Of a stretch of DNA of 64,000 nt, positions 54,892-62,462 are shown piece by piece. Within the stretch, counting starts at the first letter, position 1, and each line of letters begins with the position of its first letter. A program made the translations under genes and the position numbers. The stretch spans positions 37,535 through 101,534 of the forward strand of contig NZ_AOHZ01000014.1 of assembly GCF_000337215.1 (NCBI RefSeq). Direction: 5' to 3'. The stretch comes from Natronolimnohabitans innermongolicus JCM 12255. GTDB lineage: Archaea > Halobacteriota > Halobacteria > Halobacteriales > Natrialbaceae. The notes beneath the pieces were generated by a model. The model did no database searches. It was not told the origin of the DNA and was given only the letters and a program-made list of their open reading frames with translations.

Positions 54892-55656
54892 TTACCCGAA
54901 CGAGTCGAGCGACGATTGACGTTCGCGGGCGGTTTCGGCGTCGGCCGCGAGATCGTACCCGACTAGCTCCCGCATATCGACGGCGTAGGTCGTTCCGCCG
55001 TTCTCGAGAACCAGTAGCCGGCCCTTGACGCCGACGACGGTGCCCGAGGCGATGGTCTCGGGGACCGGCTGTCGGCCGGCCTCGAGCCCGAGTTCGTACT
55101 CGAGCGCGAAGCGATCGATGACGTCGAACTCGTCGAGGACGGCCTCCCAGTCGTCCTCGTCGACCGTCGCGGCGAGCGACGCGATCTTCGCCGGCGTTCG
55201 GACGCGGTCGACCAGTCGCTCGGCGATCTCGGCCTCGAGTTCGCGGGCGATCCGGCCGTTCGAGACGGTGTGGACGTGGGCCGCCCGGTCGGCGCCCTGC
55301 TCCCGAAGCCGGGTCTCGAGGCGCTCGAGTTTCGTGACTCCGACCTTGAACGTGTCGGGGGCGAACGCGGCGATATAGACGGCATGGGTCTGGTAACAGT
55401 CCATCTCGTCTTTGAGACAGGTGCCGGTACAGCGAGCGCACACCCACGTGCTGGTGTGATACTCGCAGTACGGCGCCGACGGCCGGTCGCAGGCGACGTG
55501 GTCGCCGCGTTCGTCGATCGTGCCGGCACAACGGCGCGAACCGAGCGCGTACTCGAGTCGCGTTCCGGGCTCGAGGGGCCGGCGTTCGACCGCGCCGCCG
55601 GTGGCGAGTACCAGCGCCGACCCCCGACCGCTCGGCTCGTATCCGACGAGTTGCAC
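54892..55656 (-). CDS. DUF2797 family protein
   Basis: A 254-residue protein. Cysteine motifs GSRRCAGTIDERGDHVACDR and VCARCTGTCLKDEMDC form a metal-binding N-terminal part, followed by HAVYIAAFAPDTFKVGVTK, as in DUF2797. The GTG at 55656 (starting V-QLVGYEP) is chosen over a start 105 bases upstream because a TATA box lies about 30 bases ahead of it and family members begin at this point. Function unknown. Confidence 0.85.
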   Translation of the reverse strand: MQLVGYEPSGRGSALVLATGGAVERRPLEPGTRLEYALGSRRCAGTIDERGDHVACDRPSAPYCEYHTSTWVCARCTGTCLKDEMDCYQTHAVYIAAFAPDTFKVGVTKLERLETRLREQGADRAAHVHTVSNGRIARELEAEIAERLVDRVRTPAKIASLAATVDEDDWEAVLDEFDVIDRFALEYELGLEAGRQPVPETIASGTVVGVKGRLLVLENGGTTYAVDMRELVGYDLAADAETARERQSSLDSFG

Positions 55657-55682
55657 AGTTCGTTCGGAGTTGGGACCGCCGG

Positions 55683-55693
55683 CAAATATACCG
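55683..55693 (-). promoter_or_regulatory. TATA box of the DUF2797 gene
   Basis: On the minus strand GGTATATTTG lies about 30 bases before the GTG at 55656 and decides the start of that gene. Confidence 0.6.
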
Positions 55694-55782
55694 TTCGTTG
55701 TCCCGGTCGGTTGCTGGAATCGTCGGCCGACGACCGATGGTTCGAGCCAAGGCCTATCCACGCCGCCGTCGAAGTAAGGGGT

Positions 55783-56136
55783 ATGGCACTCGAGGGAACG
55801 CTCGAGGCGGACGTATCGACCGACGGCCGTGGCTCGACGATAGTCGAGTTCTCCTTTCGCGTCACTAACGAGGGATCCGAACCCGTCGAGGTACAGTTTT
55901 CGGACGCCTGCAAGGCGGAGTTCGTCGTCACCGACGACGGCCGAGAGGTCTGGCGCTACACCGACGGCAAGCTGTTTACCCAGATGCTCAGTGCGGAGCG
56001 ACTCGCGCCCGGAGAGACGGCGACCTACGAGGCCGAGTGGACGGATCCCCTCCCCGGCGGGTACGTCGCCGCCGCCGAGTTACGCGCTCGAGAGGCGACC
56101 TGCGAGGCACGGACCGATTTCGGCGTCTCGAGTTGA
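55783..56136 (+). CDS. BsuPI-like (intracellular proteinase inhibitor) domain protein
   Basis: A 117-residue beta-sandwich protein: FSFRVTNEGSEPVEVQFSDA, VWRYTDGKLFTQMLSAERLA, PGETATYEAEWTDPLPGGY. This is the BsuPI family, named after a Bacillus intracellular proteinase inhibitor; archaeal members are uncharacterised. No signal peptide. It is divergent from the DUF2797 gene. Confidence 0.85.
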   Translation: MALEGTLEADVSTDGRGSTIVEFSFRVTNEGSEPVEVQFSDACKAEFVVTDDGREVWRYTDGKLFTQMLSAERLAPGETATYEAEWTDPLPGGYVAAAELRAREATCEARTDFGVSS

Positions 56137-56258
56137 TGTCCTGTGGGGCGTCACGAACAGCCACCGACGCCCCAGATTTTCATAGTTAGCCAACGGGTTT
56201 TTCCGTGTTAGAAACTCGAGTTCGTGAATCGAAGGAGTACTATTCCCCTTTGTCAAAG

Positions 56259-56267
56259 AGTATAAAT
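56259..56267 (+). promoter_or_regulatory. TATA box of the cbiX operon
   Basis: AGTATAAAT lies about 24-32 bases before the ATG at 56291, predicting a leaderless message. Confidence 0.6.
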
Positions 56268-56290
56268 CGGTGCTATCCTAACGAACGGAT

Positions 56291-57199
56291 ATGCAAGCGC
56301 TGGTTATCGCGGCGCACGGCTCACACCTGAATCCGAACGCGTCGGATCCCACCTACGCCCACGCGGATACCGTCCGCGAGACGGGCGCCTTCGACGAGGT
56401 CCGCGAGGCGTTCTGGAAGGAAGAACCGCACTTTCGCGAGGTAATCCGCACTCTCGAAGCCGACGAGGTGTTCGTCGTCCCGCTGTTTATCAGCGAGGGC
56501 TACTTCACCGAACAGGTCATCCCGCGCGAACTGCGACTCGACGACTGGGATCCCGAGCGGTGGGACTCCGACGGGACGAGCGCCTCGCAGGCGACGCTCG
56601 CGGTCGACGACGTCGACAAGACGGTCCACTACTGCGGGCCGGTCGGCACCCACGACGCGATGACGGACGTCATCGTCCAGCGCGCCGAGAGCGTGACCGA
56701 GGATCCGGACGTCGGGGAGGGCTTCGGCCTGGCCGTGGTGGGCCACGGTACCGAGCGAAACGAAAACTCCGCGAAGGCCATCGAGTACCACACCGACCGC
56801 ATCCGCGAGCAGGACCGCTTCGACGAGGTGAAGGCCCTGTTCATGGACGAAGAGCCGGAGGTCGACGACGTCACGGACTACTTCGAGACCGACGACGTCG
56901 TCGTCGTGCCGCTGTTCGTCGCCGACGGCTACCACACCCAGGAGGATATCCCCGAGGACATGGGGCTGACCGAGGACTACCGACTGGGCTGGGATGTGCC
57001 CGGCGAGGTCGACGGCCACCGCATCTGGTACGCCGGCGCCGTCGGCACCGAGGGGCTGATGGCCGACGTGATCCTCGAGCGCGCGGTCGACGCCGGCGCC
57101 GACGTTGGCGACGCCCTCGAGGCGGTCCGCCAGTCGGTCACCCTGACGGGCGACGGCGACGGCGACGCCACCCGACCGAACGCGGAACCGGGGGACTGA
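56291..57199 (+). CDS. CbiX-type sirohydrochlorin chelatase, two-domain
   Basis: A 302-residue protein with two CbiX half-domains. Each has a metal-site His at its start (VIAAHGSHLNPNASD; LAVVGHGTERNENS) and a second-site segment (VVPLFISEGYFTEQVIPREL; VVPLFVADGYHTQEDIPEDM). It inserts cobalt (or another metal) into sirohydrochlorin or a related tetrapyrrole. It is followed 3 bases later by the DR2241-type Fe-S gene, forming an operon. Confidence 0.88.
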   Translation: MQALVIAAHGSHLNPNASDPTYAHADTVRETGAFDEVREAFWKEEPHFREVIRTLEADEVFVVPLFISEGYFTEQVIPRELRLDDWDPERWDSDGTSASQATLAVDDVDKTVHYCGPVGTHDAMTDVIVQRAESVTEDPDVGEGFGLAVVGHGTERNENSAKAIEYHTDRIREQDRFDEVKALFMDEEPEVDDVTDYFETDDVVVVPLFVADGYHTQEDIPEDMGLTEDYRLGWDVPGEVDGHRIWYAGAVGTEGLMADVILERAVDAGADVGDALEAVRQSVTLTGDGDGDATRPNAEPGD

Positions 57200-57202
57200 C
57201 AC

Positions 57203-58396
57203 GTGGGCGACGCACCCGCAGTCGACGACCTGATCGATGCGGTCGACGCCGGCGCAGACGGAAACGGGGACGCGGTCGCCTTCGACGGACTCAGCGTCAC
57301 GCACGGGGCCGACGGTTACACCCTCGAGACCGCCGACGAGGAGTGGAGCGGCCTCGAGCGTGAGGACCTCGAGGACGCACTCGAGGCGCTGTCGGCGTAC
57401 GTCACCAACTGGCGCTACTGGCAGCGGTCGGTCGGCGGCGAGGGGACCGCCCGCCGCGCGTTCCTCCGGTGGTGTGAGCGGGCGCCGGTGGCGGTCGATA
57501 CCGACGCAGGCGCAACCGGCGACGCCGCCACCGACGCGACGATCGACCACCCCTCGATCGACGATCCGCTGTCGGTTCCCGAGCGCTACGACGCGCTGCG
57601 CGCGGGTCTCGACCGCGAGTGGGGCCAGCTCTGTCTCACCGCTCGCCTGGTCGACGACGCAGACGACGATCCCACCGGCGAGCGCGTCTACGACCTCTGG
57701 CACGTCGACGACGCCGACACCGATATCGCCGACCTCGAGGTGTACGACGAGCCACGCGACGCCCGCGAACTCGCGACCCACGACGAGGACGGACGATACC
57801 GGCCGTTGAAGACCGCGCCGACGCTTCCCTCGGGCTGGGCGTTTACGGGGCTGTCGGGCGATGAACTCGTCGACGCCGTCGAGTTCTTCTACCCCGCGAC
57901 GGTCGCCAACTGGCACCGCGAACTGCGCGGCAACCTGGACGTCGACCACTGGACCGACACGGCCGAGCGCCAGAGCGGCATCTACGACGTGATCGACGAA
58001 CTGCCCCGCGAGGCCGTCGACTGGATGGCCGAGGCCTGCTGTGTCGACTCGCAGTGTCTTCGCCGCCGCGAGTGGCAGTACGAGGACGGCGACGAACTCG
58101 ACGTCGACGGCGGCGACGGACCGTTCCCCTGTCGCGAGCCCTGTTCGCTCGTGATCGCCGCCGCCCGCAAGTGGACCATCCTCGAGTCCGAGGAGGAACA
58201 CACCTACGAACTCGAGTTGACCACGAGCGAGTACAACCAGCTCGCGGAGTTGATCGACGCCGTCGCCGAGGGCCGGACCGACGAGATCCGCGAGGCCGAC
58301 GTCAACGACGGCGCGAACCGCTACCGGGCGCGGTACCTTCGCTCGAAGCGGTTCGACGACGAGGGCGACCTCGAGGCGAGGCAGGTCGACGACTGA
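57203..58396 (+). CDS. DR2241-family Fe-S protein, CbiX partner
   Basis: A 397-residue protein with a GTG start, 3 bases behind cbiX. The cluster-binding region is EACCVDSQCLRRREWQY with GPFPCREPCSLVI (five or more Cys). The rest is mixed alpha/beta with acidic loops (YVTNWRYWQRSVGGEGTARR). This is the DR2241 family, which is fused to or beside CbiX in several lineages and may supply electrons or shape metal insertion. The stop TGA lies in the end of a palindromic element. Confidence 0.82.
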   Translation: MGDAPAVDDLIDAVDAGADGNGDAVAFDGLSVTHGADGYTLETADEEWSGLEREDLEDALEALSAYVTNWRYWQRSVGGEGTARRAFLRWCERAPVAVDTDAGATGDAATDATIDHPSIDDPLSVPERYDALRAGLDREWGQLCLTARLVDDADDDPTGERVYDLWHVDDADTDIADLEVYDEPRDARELATHDEDGRYRPLKTAPTLPSGWAFTGLSGDELVDAVEFFYPATVANWHRELRGNLDVDHWTDTAERQSGIYDVIDELPREAVDWMAEACCVDSQCLRRREWQYEDGDELDVDGGDGPFPCREPCSLVIAAARKWTILESEEEHTYELELTTSEYNQLAELIDAVAEGRTDEIREADVNDGANRYRARYLRSKRFDDEGDLEARQVDD

Positions 58397-58407
58397 TACT
58401 GTCGGAC
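58393..58407. repeat. Half copy of the palindromic element (copy 5)
   Basis: CTGATACTGTCGGAC matches one end of the element at 25426-25540. The other end is not recognisable, so this is a truncated copy. The TGA stop of the DR2241-type gene lies inside it. Confidence 0.45.
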
Positions 58408-58488
58408 GGCGGCGCCGACGGTCGTCTGTCGTCGACCGTCGACACAGCTACTCGAACGTAACGAACAAACAGGTTGCGACGCACCGGG

Positions 58489-59070
58489 TTATCGCACTAA
58501 CAGCCCGATAGCGACGACGACGCCGATCGTAACGATCGCGAGGCCGAGCGTCGCGACGGTGCCCCCGATCGTCGCCGCCGTCACCGCACCGACGGCCGCC
58601 GCGGCGAGGCCGACCGCGACGACGGCGAGCGTCGCCGGCTCGAGCCCGGTCGCGTCGACGGCTCGCTCGAGCGGCGTCAGTTCGCGGTCGGCGTCGGGGC
58701 GGCTGGGCTCGGCCAGCGATTCGTCGACGTCGACCGCCTTCGGCGGCGGTCTGACGGTAACGGGAATCGAAATCGACTCCGAGCCGTAGCCCGTCAACAC
58801 CTCGAGGGCGCCGGTAACCGGCTCGTCGATCGCCTCGGCGTCGACGCGGACCGCGACGTAGGTCTCGCTGTCGGCTTCGACGTAGTAGTTCGCCGTCTCG
58901 AGCGACGCGATCCGGGCCAGGTCGCCGGCGAGCCGACAGTGGACGTGTGCCGGCGTGCCGTGGCTCTGCAGACAGCAATCGAAGGAATCGCGAGTATCGA
59001 TGCTGTCGACGGTCGACTCGAGCGAGTCGGCGGCGCCGCGGTTGACGTGGACGGTGACCTCTTTGAGCAC
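58489..59070 (-). CDS. Haloarchaeal membrane protein of unknown function (possibly DUF7524 type)
   Basis: A 193-residue protein with a GTG start. The N-terminal ~115 residues are a beta-rich domain (KEVTVHVNRGAADSLESTV, AHVHCRLAGDLARIASLET, ISIPVTVRPPP), then an acidic linker and two C-terminal hydrophobic segments (LAVVAVGLAAAAVGAVTAAT, LGLAIVTIGVVVAIGLL). It probably exposes the domain on one membrane face. Function not recognised. Confidence 0.7.
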   Translation of the reverse strand: MLKEVTVHVNRGAADSLESTVDSIDTRDSFDCCLQSHGTPAHVHCRLAGDLARIASLETANYYVEADSETYVAVRVDAEAIDEPVTGALEVLTGYGSESISIPVTVRPPPKAVDVDESLAEPSRPDADRELTPLERAVDATGLEPATLAVVAVGLAAAAVGAVTAATIGGTVATLGLAIVTIGVVVAIGLLVR

Positions 59071-59085
59071 GGGGGAATCTGGCCG

Positions 59086-59289
59086 TCAGGCCGGGGTCTC
59101 TTCGCGCATGTCTGGCGGCAGCAGGTTCGGGATGCCGTCCTCGATCGGATAGCGCTCGCCGCACTCGGAACAGGAGAGGGCGCCGTCGACGATCTCCTCG
59201 TCGTCGTCGGCGGCGTATTCCGCGTCCTCGAGTTCCAGCTCGTGTTTATCCAACGGGCAACAGAGGATCTCAAGCAACGACTCGTTCAT
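59086..59289 (-). CDS. Trm112-like zinc-binding methyltransferase activator
   Basis: A 67-residue protein: MNESLLEILCCPLDKHELEL, a variable acidic loop, then LSCSECGERYPIEDGIPNLL. The CCP and CSEC pairs form the zinc site of the UPF0434/Trm112 family, whose members activate tRNA and protein methyltransferases. The ATG at 59289 begins at the family N-terminus. Confidence 0.88.
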   Translation of the reverse strand: MNESLLEILCCPLDKHELELEDAEYAADDDEEIVDGALSCSECGERYPIEDGIPNLLPPDMREETPA

Positions 59290-59380
59290 AGTACGTAGGC
59301 TGTTTGCCTCCAGCAAAAGGTTTCGGGAACGCCGTCGCCGCGACGGTCGGTGTCACGGCGACGCGGCGCTCGACCGATAC

Positions 59381-59466
59381 AGACGGTCTGCTGTCCGTTG
59401 TTCCCGACGCACTCGCGACCCGGGCAGCGGTTGCGCCCGGTATATCGGGACAGCAAACCGTCTCAG
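59381..59466. repeat. Palindromic intergenic element, copy 6
   Basis: An 86-bp element: left AGACGGTCTGCTGTCCGTTG, centre CGACGCACTCGCGACCCGGG / CAGCGGTTGCGCCCGG, right GGGACAGCAAACCGTCTCAG. It aligns with copies 3 and 7. Its TCAG end supplies the DoxX-like gene's stop. Confidence 0.7.
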
Positions 59467-60059
59467 TTCGACTGCGTCCGCTCGGTCGGCGGGATCGCCG
59501 ACGCTCCGCTTTCGTCGGGCTGGGACCCCTCGTCCGGCTGTCCTGCGTCTGCGTCCCCGTCCCCGTCCCCCGGTCCCGTCTCCTCCCGAACGGTGCTGCC
59601 AACGACGAGGGCCGCGCCGATGATGACGAGGTTCTTGACGATGTACTGTCCCTCGACGGTCAGTTCGAAGGGAAACGAGACGAACGCCACTTCCGGAAGC
59701 AACACCAGCGGCAGGAAGGTCCCCGGCATCTGGAGGAACAACAGGAGAATCCCGAGCCTGATCAGCGGTCGGTAGAGCAGACAGACGCCGATGAGCACCT
59801 CCCAGACGCCGAGTATCGGGACGAACAGGTCGGGTGGCACGACGTACACCGTCGCGGCCACGAGCTCCCCGGCGGGACTGCCGCCGACCACCTTCAGCCC
59901 GCCGAACCAGATGAAGACGATGCCGAGTGCGAGCCGTAACACCGGGATCCCCCATCGTCCCATCTGCGCGGCGATGGCCCTGTCGAGACGCTCGAGTCGC
60001 CTGGCGACCGTTCCCGAACGGGCGGACACCGCCTCGATCCACTGCGGACGGTTACTCAC
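59463..60059 (-). CDS. DoxX/DUF417-like membrane protein
   Basis: A 198-residue protein with four membrane helices: PVLRLALGIVFIWFGGLKVV, VPILGVWEVLIGVCLLYRPL, LGILLLFLQMPGTFLPLVLL and YIVKNLVIIGAALVVGSTV. The FGGLKVVG and WEVLIGV marks belong to the DoxX superfamily. A GTG start and a disordered acidic C-tail. Likely a small redox-linked membrane protein, but the partner is unknown. Confidence 0.8.
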   Translation of the reverse strand: MSNRPQWIEAVSARSGTVARRLERLDRAIAAQMGRWGIPVLRLALGIVFIWFGGLKVVGGSPAGELVAATVYVVPPDLFVPILGVWEVLIGVCLLYRPLIRLGILLLFLQMPGTFLPLVLLPEVAFVSFPFELTVEGQYIVKNLVIIGAALVVGSTVREETGPGDGDGDADAGQPDEGSQPDESGASAIPPTERTQSN

Positions 60060-60149
60060 GGAGAATGCACCTCGTTCTCGATAGTAGGGAACGAGGCGCC
60101 AAAAAACGTCGTCTGGACTGTGCAGCCTGGCCCGAACGAGCGGCGGTCG

Positions 60150-61514
60150 CTACTCGTAGGGGTTCTCGACCACGACGGTCTCCCCGCGACCGGGGCCGAC
60201 GCCGACCGCGTAGATCGGCGCGTCGAGTTCGTCGCTGACGTACTCGAGGTAGGTGCGTGCGTTCTCGGGGATCGCCTCGTACCCCTCTTCGGCGACCTCG
60301 CTCCAGTCGACCTCGGGCCAGCCGTCGAACGTTTTCAGCGTGGCCTCACAGCGCCCCCACTGCTCGGTCGTTGCGGGCATCGTGAGGATTTCGTCGCCAT
60401 CGAACTCGTAGCTGTGGCCGACCTTGACCTCGTCCAGTCCCGCGAGGACGTCGATGTGGTTGATCGCGAGACCCGTAAAGCCGTTCGCGCGAGCCGCGTG
60501 GCGCAGCATGGGCATGTCGAGCCAGCCGACGCGGCGGGGGCGACCTGTGACGGTGCCGTACTCGCCGCCCTCGTCGCGGATGTACGTCGCCAGCTCCTCT
60601 TCGTCCGCGCCGGCGCCGACATCAGCGTCGTAATCGGGCGTCTGACCCTCGACGCCGCCGAGTTCGGTCGGGAGCGGACCGGTGCCGACCCGCGAAAGGT
60701 AGGCCTTGACGATGCCGATGACCTCGCCCTGACCGACGACGGTCGGGCCGAGTCCGGTGCCGACGGTCGCGCCGCCGGCGGTCGGGTTCGAGGACGTAAC
60801 GTAGGGGTAGATGCCGTGGTCGATGTCGATCGACGTCCCCTGTGCGCCCTCGAGCATGACGTTCTCGCCGTCGTCGATGCGCGCTTGCAGGAACGTCCCG
60901 CAGTCGACGGCCATGTCCTCCTCGGCGATGCGTTCGCCGTACTCGCGGTAGGTTTCGTAGAGGTGGTCGATATCGAATTCTTCGCCGGTCTCCTTGCCGA
61001 AGACCTCCTCGGCGAGGGCCTTCTTCTGGGGGACGACGTACTCGAGTCGTTCGCGCAGCGCGTCGGGGTCGAGCAGGTCGCCCACGCGGACGCCGCGTCG
61101 GCCCGCCTTGTCCTCGTAGGTGGGACCGATGCCGCGTTTCGTGGTCCCGGCGGCGAGGTCTTCTTTCTCCGCTTCTTCGATCCCGTCGAGCGCGCGGTGG
61201 TACGGGAGGATTACGTGTGCGCGCTCGGCAACGCGGACGTCGGGCTCGAGACCCCGTTCTCGAAGGGTATCGATCTCGTCGAACAGCGTTTCGGGGTTGA
61301 CGACACAGCCGTTGCCGAGAACGCCGACTTTCCCCCGGACGGCGCCGGACGGCACGAGTGATAACTTGTACTTCTCACCGTCGTGAACGACGGTATGGCC
61401 TGCGTTGTCGCCGCCCTGATACCGGGCGACGACGTCGGCGGCGTCGCCGTACAGGTCGACGACCCCACCCTTGCCTTCGTCGCCGAGTTGCGACCCGACG
61501 ATTGTGACGGTCAT
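60150..61514 (-). CDS. purA: Adenylosuccinate synthetase
   Basis: A 454-residue PurA: VTIVGSQLGDEGKGGVVDLY (P-loop with catalytic Asp), GDNAGHTVVH (catalytic His), GIGPTYEDKAGRRGVRVGDL, MLEGAQGTSIDIDHGIYPYV and VTGRPRRVGWLDMPMLRHAA. It joins IMP and aspartate with GTP to make adenylosuccinate, the first step to AMP. The ATG at 61514 gives the family N-terminus. Monocistronic. Confidence 0.95.
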   Translation of the reverse strand: MTVTIVGSQLGDEGKGGVVDLYGDAADVVARYQGGDNAGHTVVHDGEKYKLSLVPSGAVRGKVGVLGNGCVVNPETLFDEIDTLRERGLEPDVRVAERAHVILPYHRALDGIEEAEKEDLAAGTTKRGIGPTYEDKAGRRGVRVGDLLDPDALRERLEYVVPQKKALAEEVFGKETGEEFDIDHLYETYREYGERIAEEDMAVDCGTFLQARIDDGENVMLEGAQGTSIDIDHGIYPYVTSSNPTAGGATVGTGLGPTVVGQGEVIGIVKAYLSRVGTGPLPTELGGVEGQTPDYDADVGAGADEEELATYIRDEGGEYGTVTGRPRRVGWLDMPMLRHAARANGFTGLAINHIDVLAGLDEVKVGHSYEFDGDEILTMPATTEQWGRCEATLKTFDGWPEVDWSEVAEEGYEAIPENARTYLEYVSDELDAPIYAVGVGPGRGETVVVENPYE

Positions 61515-61865
61515 AACAGCGGCGGGTTCTTGCCGGGCCGATAAACAGATTACGGTATGGACGGCTCTCACACGTCTCGATATGCACAAGCGTGTACAAC
61601 CGAACGCTCGGTCGGGACTCGGCCGACAGCAGTATTACCGTGGGACTCCAAGTGAGAAACGAGAGCTGACCACGCGTCGAAAAGTCGACATTCCAATTCG
61701 AATGACGAACTATACTGAACAGTCATGAAGGAATCAACGCGACCTGTTCGTATCCACCGCAACCCGAAACGTTAACTACTGACAGGAACGAACACTCAGT
61801 TGAGAGTGGACTGGCGGCGTTCGAGAGTAACTTTTAAAAGGTACAAAGACAAGTTAACAAATGCC
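61515..61865. other. Divergent promoter region of purA and the wHTH gene
   Basis: 351 bases without a gene. It is relatively AT-rich on the right side and holds the TTTTAAAA box of the next gene. An ACACG...CGTGT inverted pair occurs at about 61571-61592. Nothing else was recognised. Confidence 0.4.
61832..61839 (+). promoter_or_regulatory. TATA box of the wHTH gene
   Basis: TTTTAAAA lies 26-33 bases before the ATG at 61866, giving a nearly leaderless message. This supports 61866 over the in-frame start at 61800, which would lie upstream of the promoter. Confidence 0.6.
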
Positions 61866-62171
61866 ATGATAGACCGACTTGAGAAGGAAGTTGATATGCT
61901 GGAACGACATCTTCAGGTTCTGAAGATGGTCATCGAAAACGAACCGATCGGGATCGTGAAGATGTCCAACGAGACGGGCTACCCCCACCACAAAGTCCGC
62001 TACTCGCTTCGCGTCCTCGAGGAAGAGAACCTCATCGAGCCCTCCAGCCAGGGTGCGATCAAGACCGAGCGCACCGCCGAATTCGTCGACGAACTCGACG
62101 ACAAGCTCGACGACATCATCGACAAGCTCGACGGCATGAAGATCGAAGACGTCGCCGAAATCGAAGGCTAG
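61866..62171 (+). CDS. Small winged-helix regulator, conserved in haloarchaea
   Basis: A 101-residue protein: dimerising helix MIDRLEKEVDMLERHLQVLK, then a winged helix (IGIVKMSNETGYPHHKVRYS, LRVLEEENLIEPSSQGAIKT) and an acidic C-terminal coil. It resembles short wHTH regulators kept across haloarchaea. DNA binding is likely; the targets are unknown. Confidence 0.82.
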   Translation: MIDRLEKEVDMLERHLQVLKMVIENEPIGIVKMSNETGYPHHKVRYSLRVLEEENLIEPSSQGAIKTERTAEFVDELDDKLDDIIDKLDGMKIEDVAEIEG

Positions 62172-62189
62172 TCTCTCTCCCCACTTTCG

Positions 62190-62273
62190 TACGGATTGCT
62201 GTCCCGATGTCCCGGCCCAACCGCCGCCCGGGTCGCAGGTGCGCCGGAACTGACGGACAGCAACCCGTATCAG
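62190..62273. repeat. Palindromic intergenic element, copy 7
   Basis: An 84-bp element: left TACGGATTGCTGTCCCGATG, centre CCGCCGCCCGGGTCGCAGGT, right CGGACAGCAACCCGTATCAG. Its reverse complement aligns with copy 3 over nearly its full length. It lies between convergent genes and, unlike the other well-kept copies, does not provide a stop codon. Confidence 0.7.
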
Positions 62274-62462
62274 TTCCCGCTCGAGTGACTCGAGCGGGGG
62301 AACTGGCGTCGTAACTCGCCACGCGAACCGCCCGACCGACCGTTCGCCAGCCGGACGGTCGAACGTCCCTTTTGTGATCGTTGAGACGACGAGCCGCCGC
62401 TCGCGGACTCGAGTGAAAATCGATGAAAAAACAGCGGTTGGATCGCCGACTCGAGACGCCGA

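Noticed and set aside
56321..58201. 626-codon minus-strand frame opposite cbiX and the DR2241-type gene
   Set aside because: It spans two clear genes on the other strand and has no recognisable domain.
1778..62273. CRISPR array as an explanation for the recurring palindromic sequences
   Set aside because: Copies are far apart, each about 85 bp with two inverted ends and no regular spacers; no cas gene is present.
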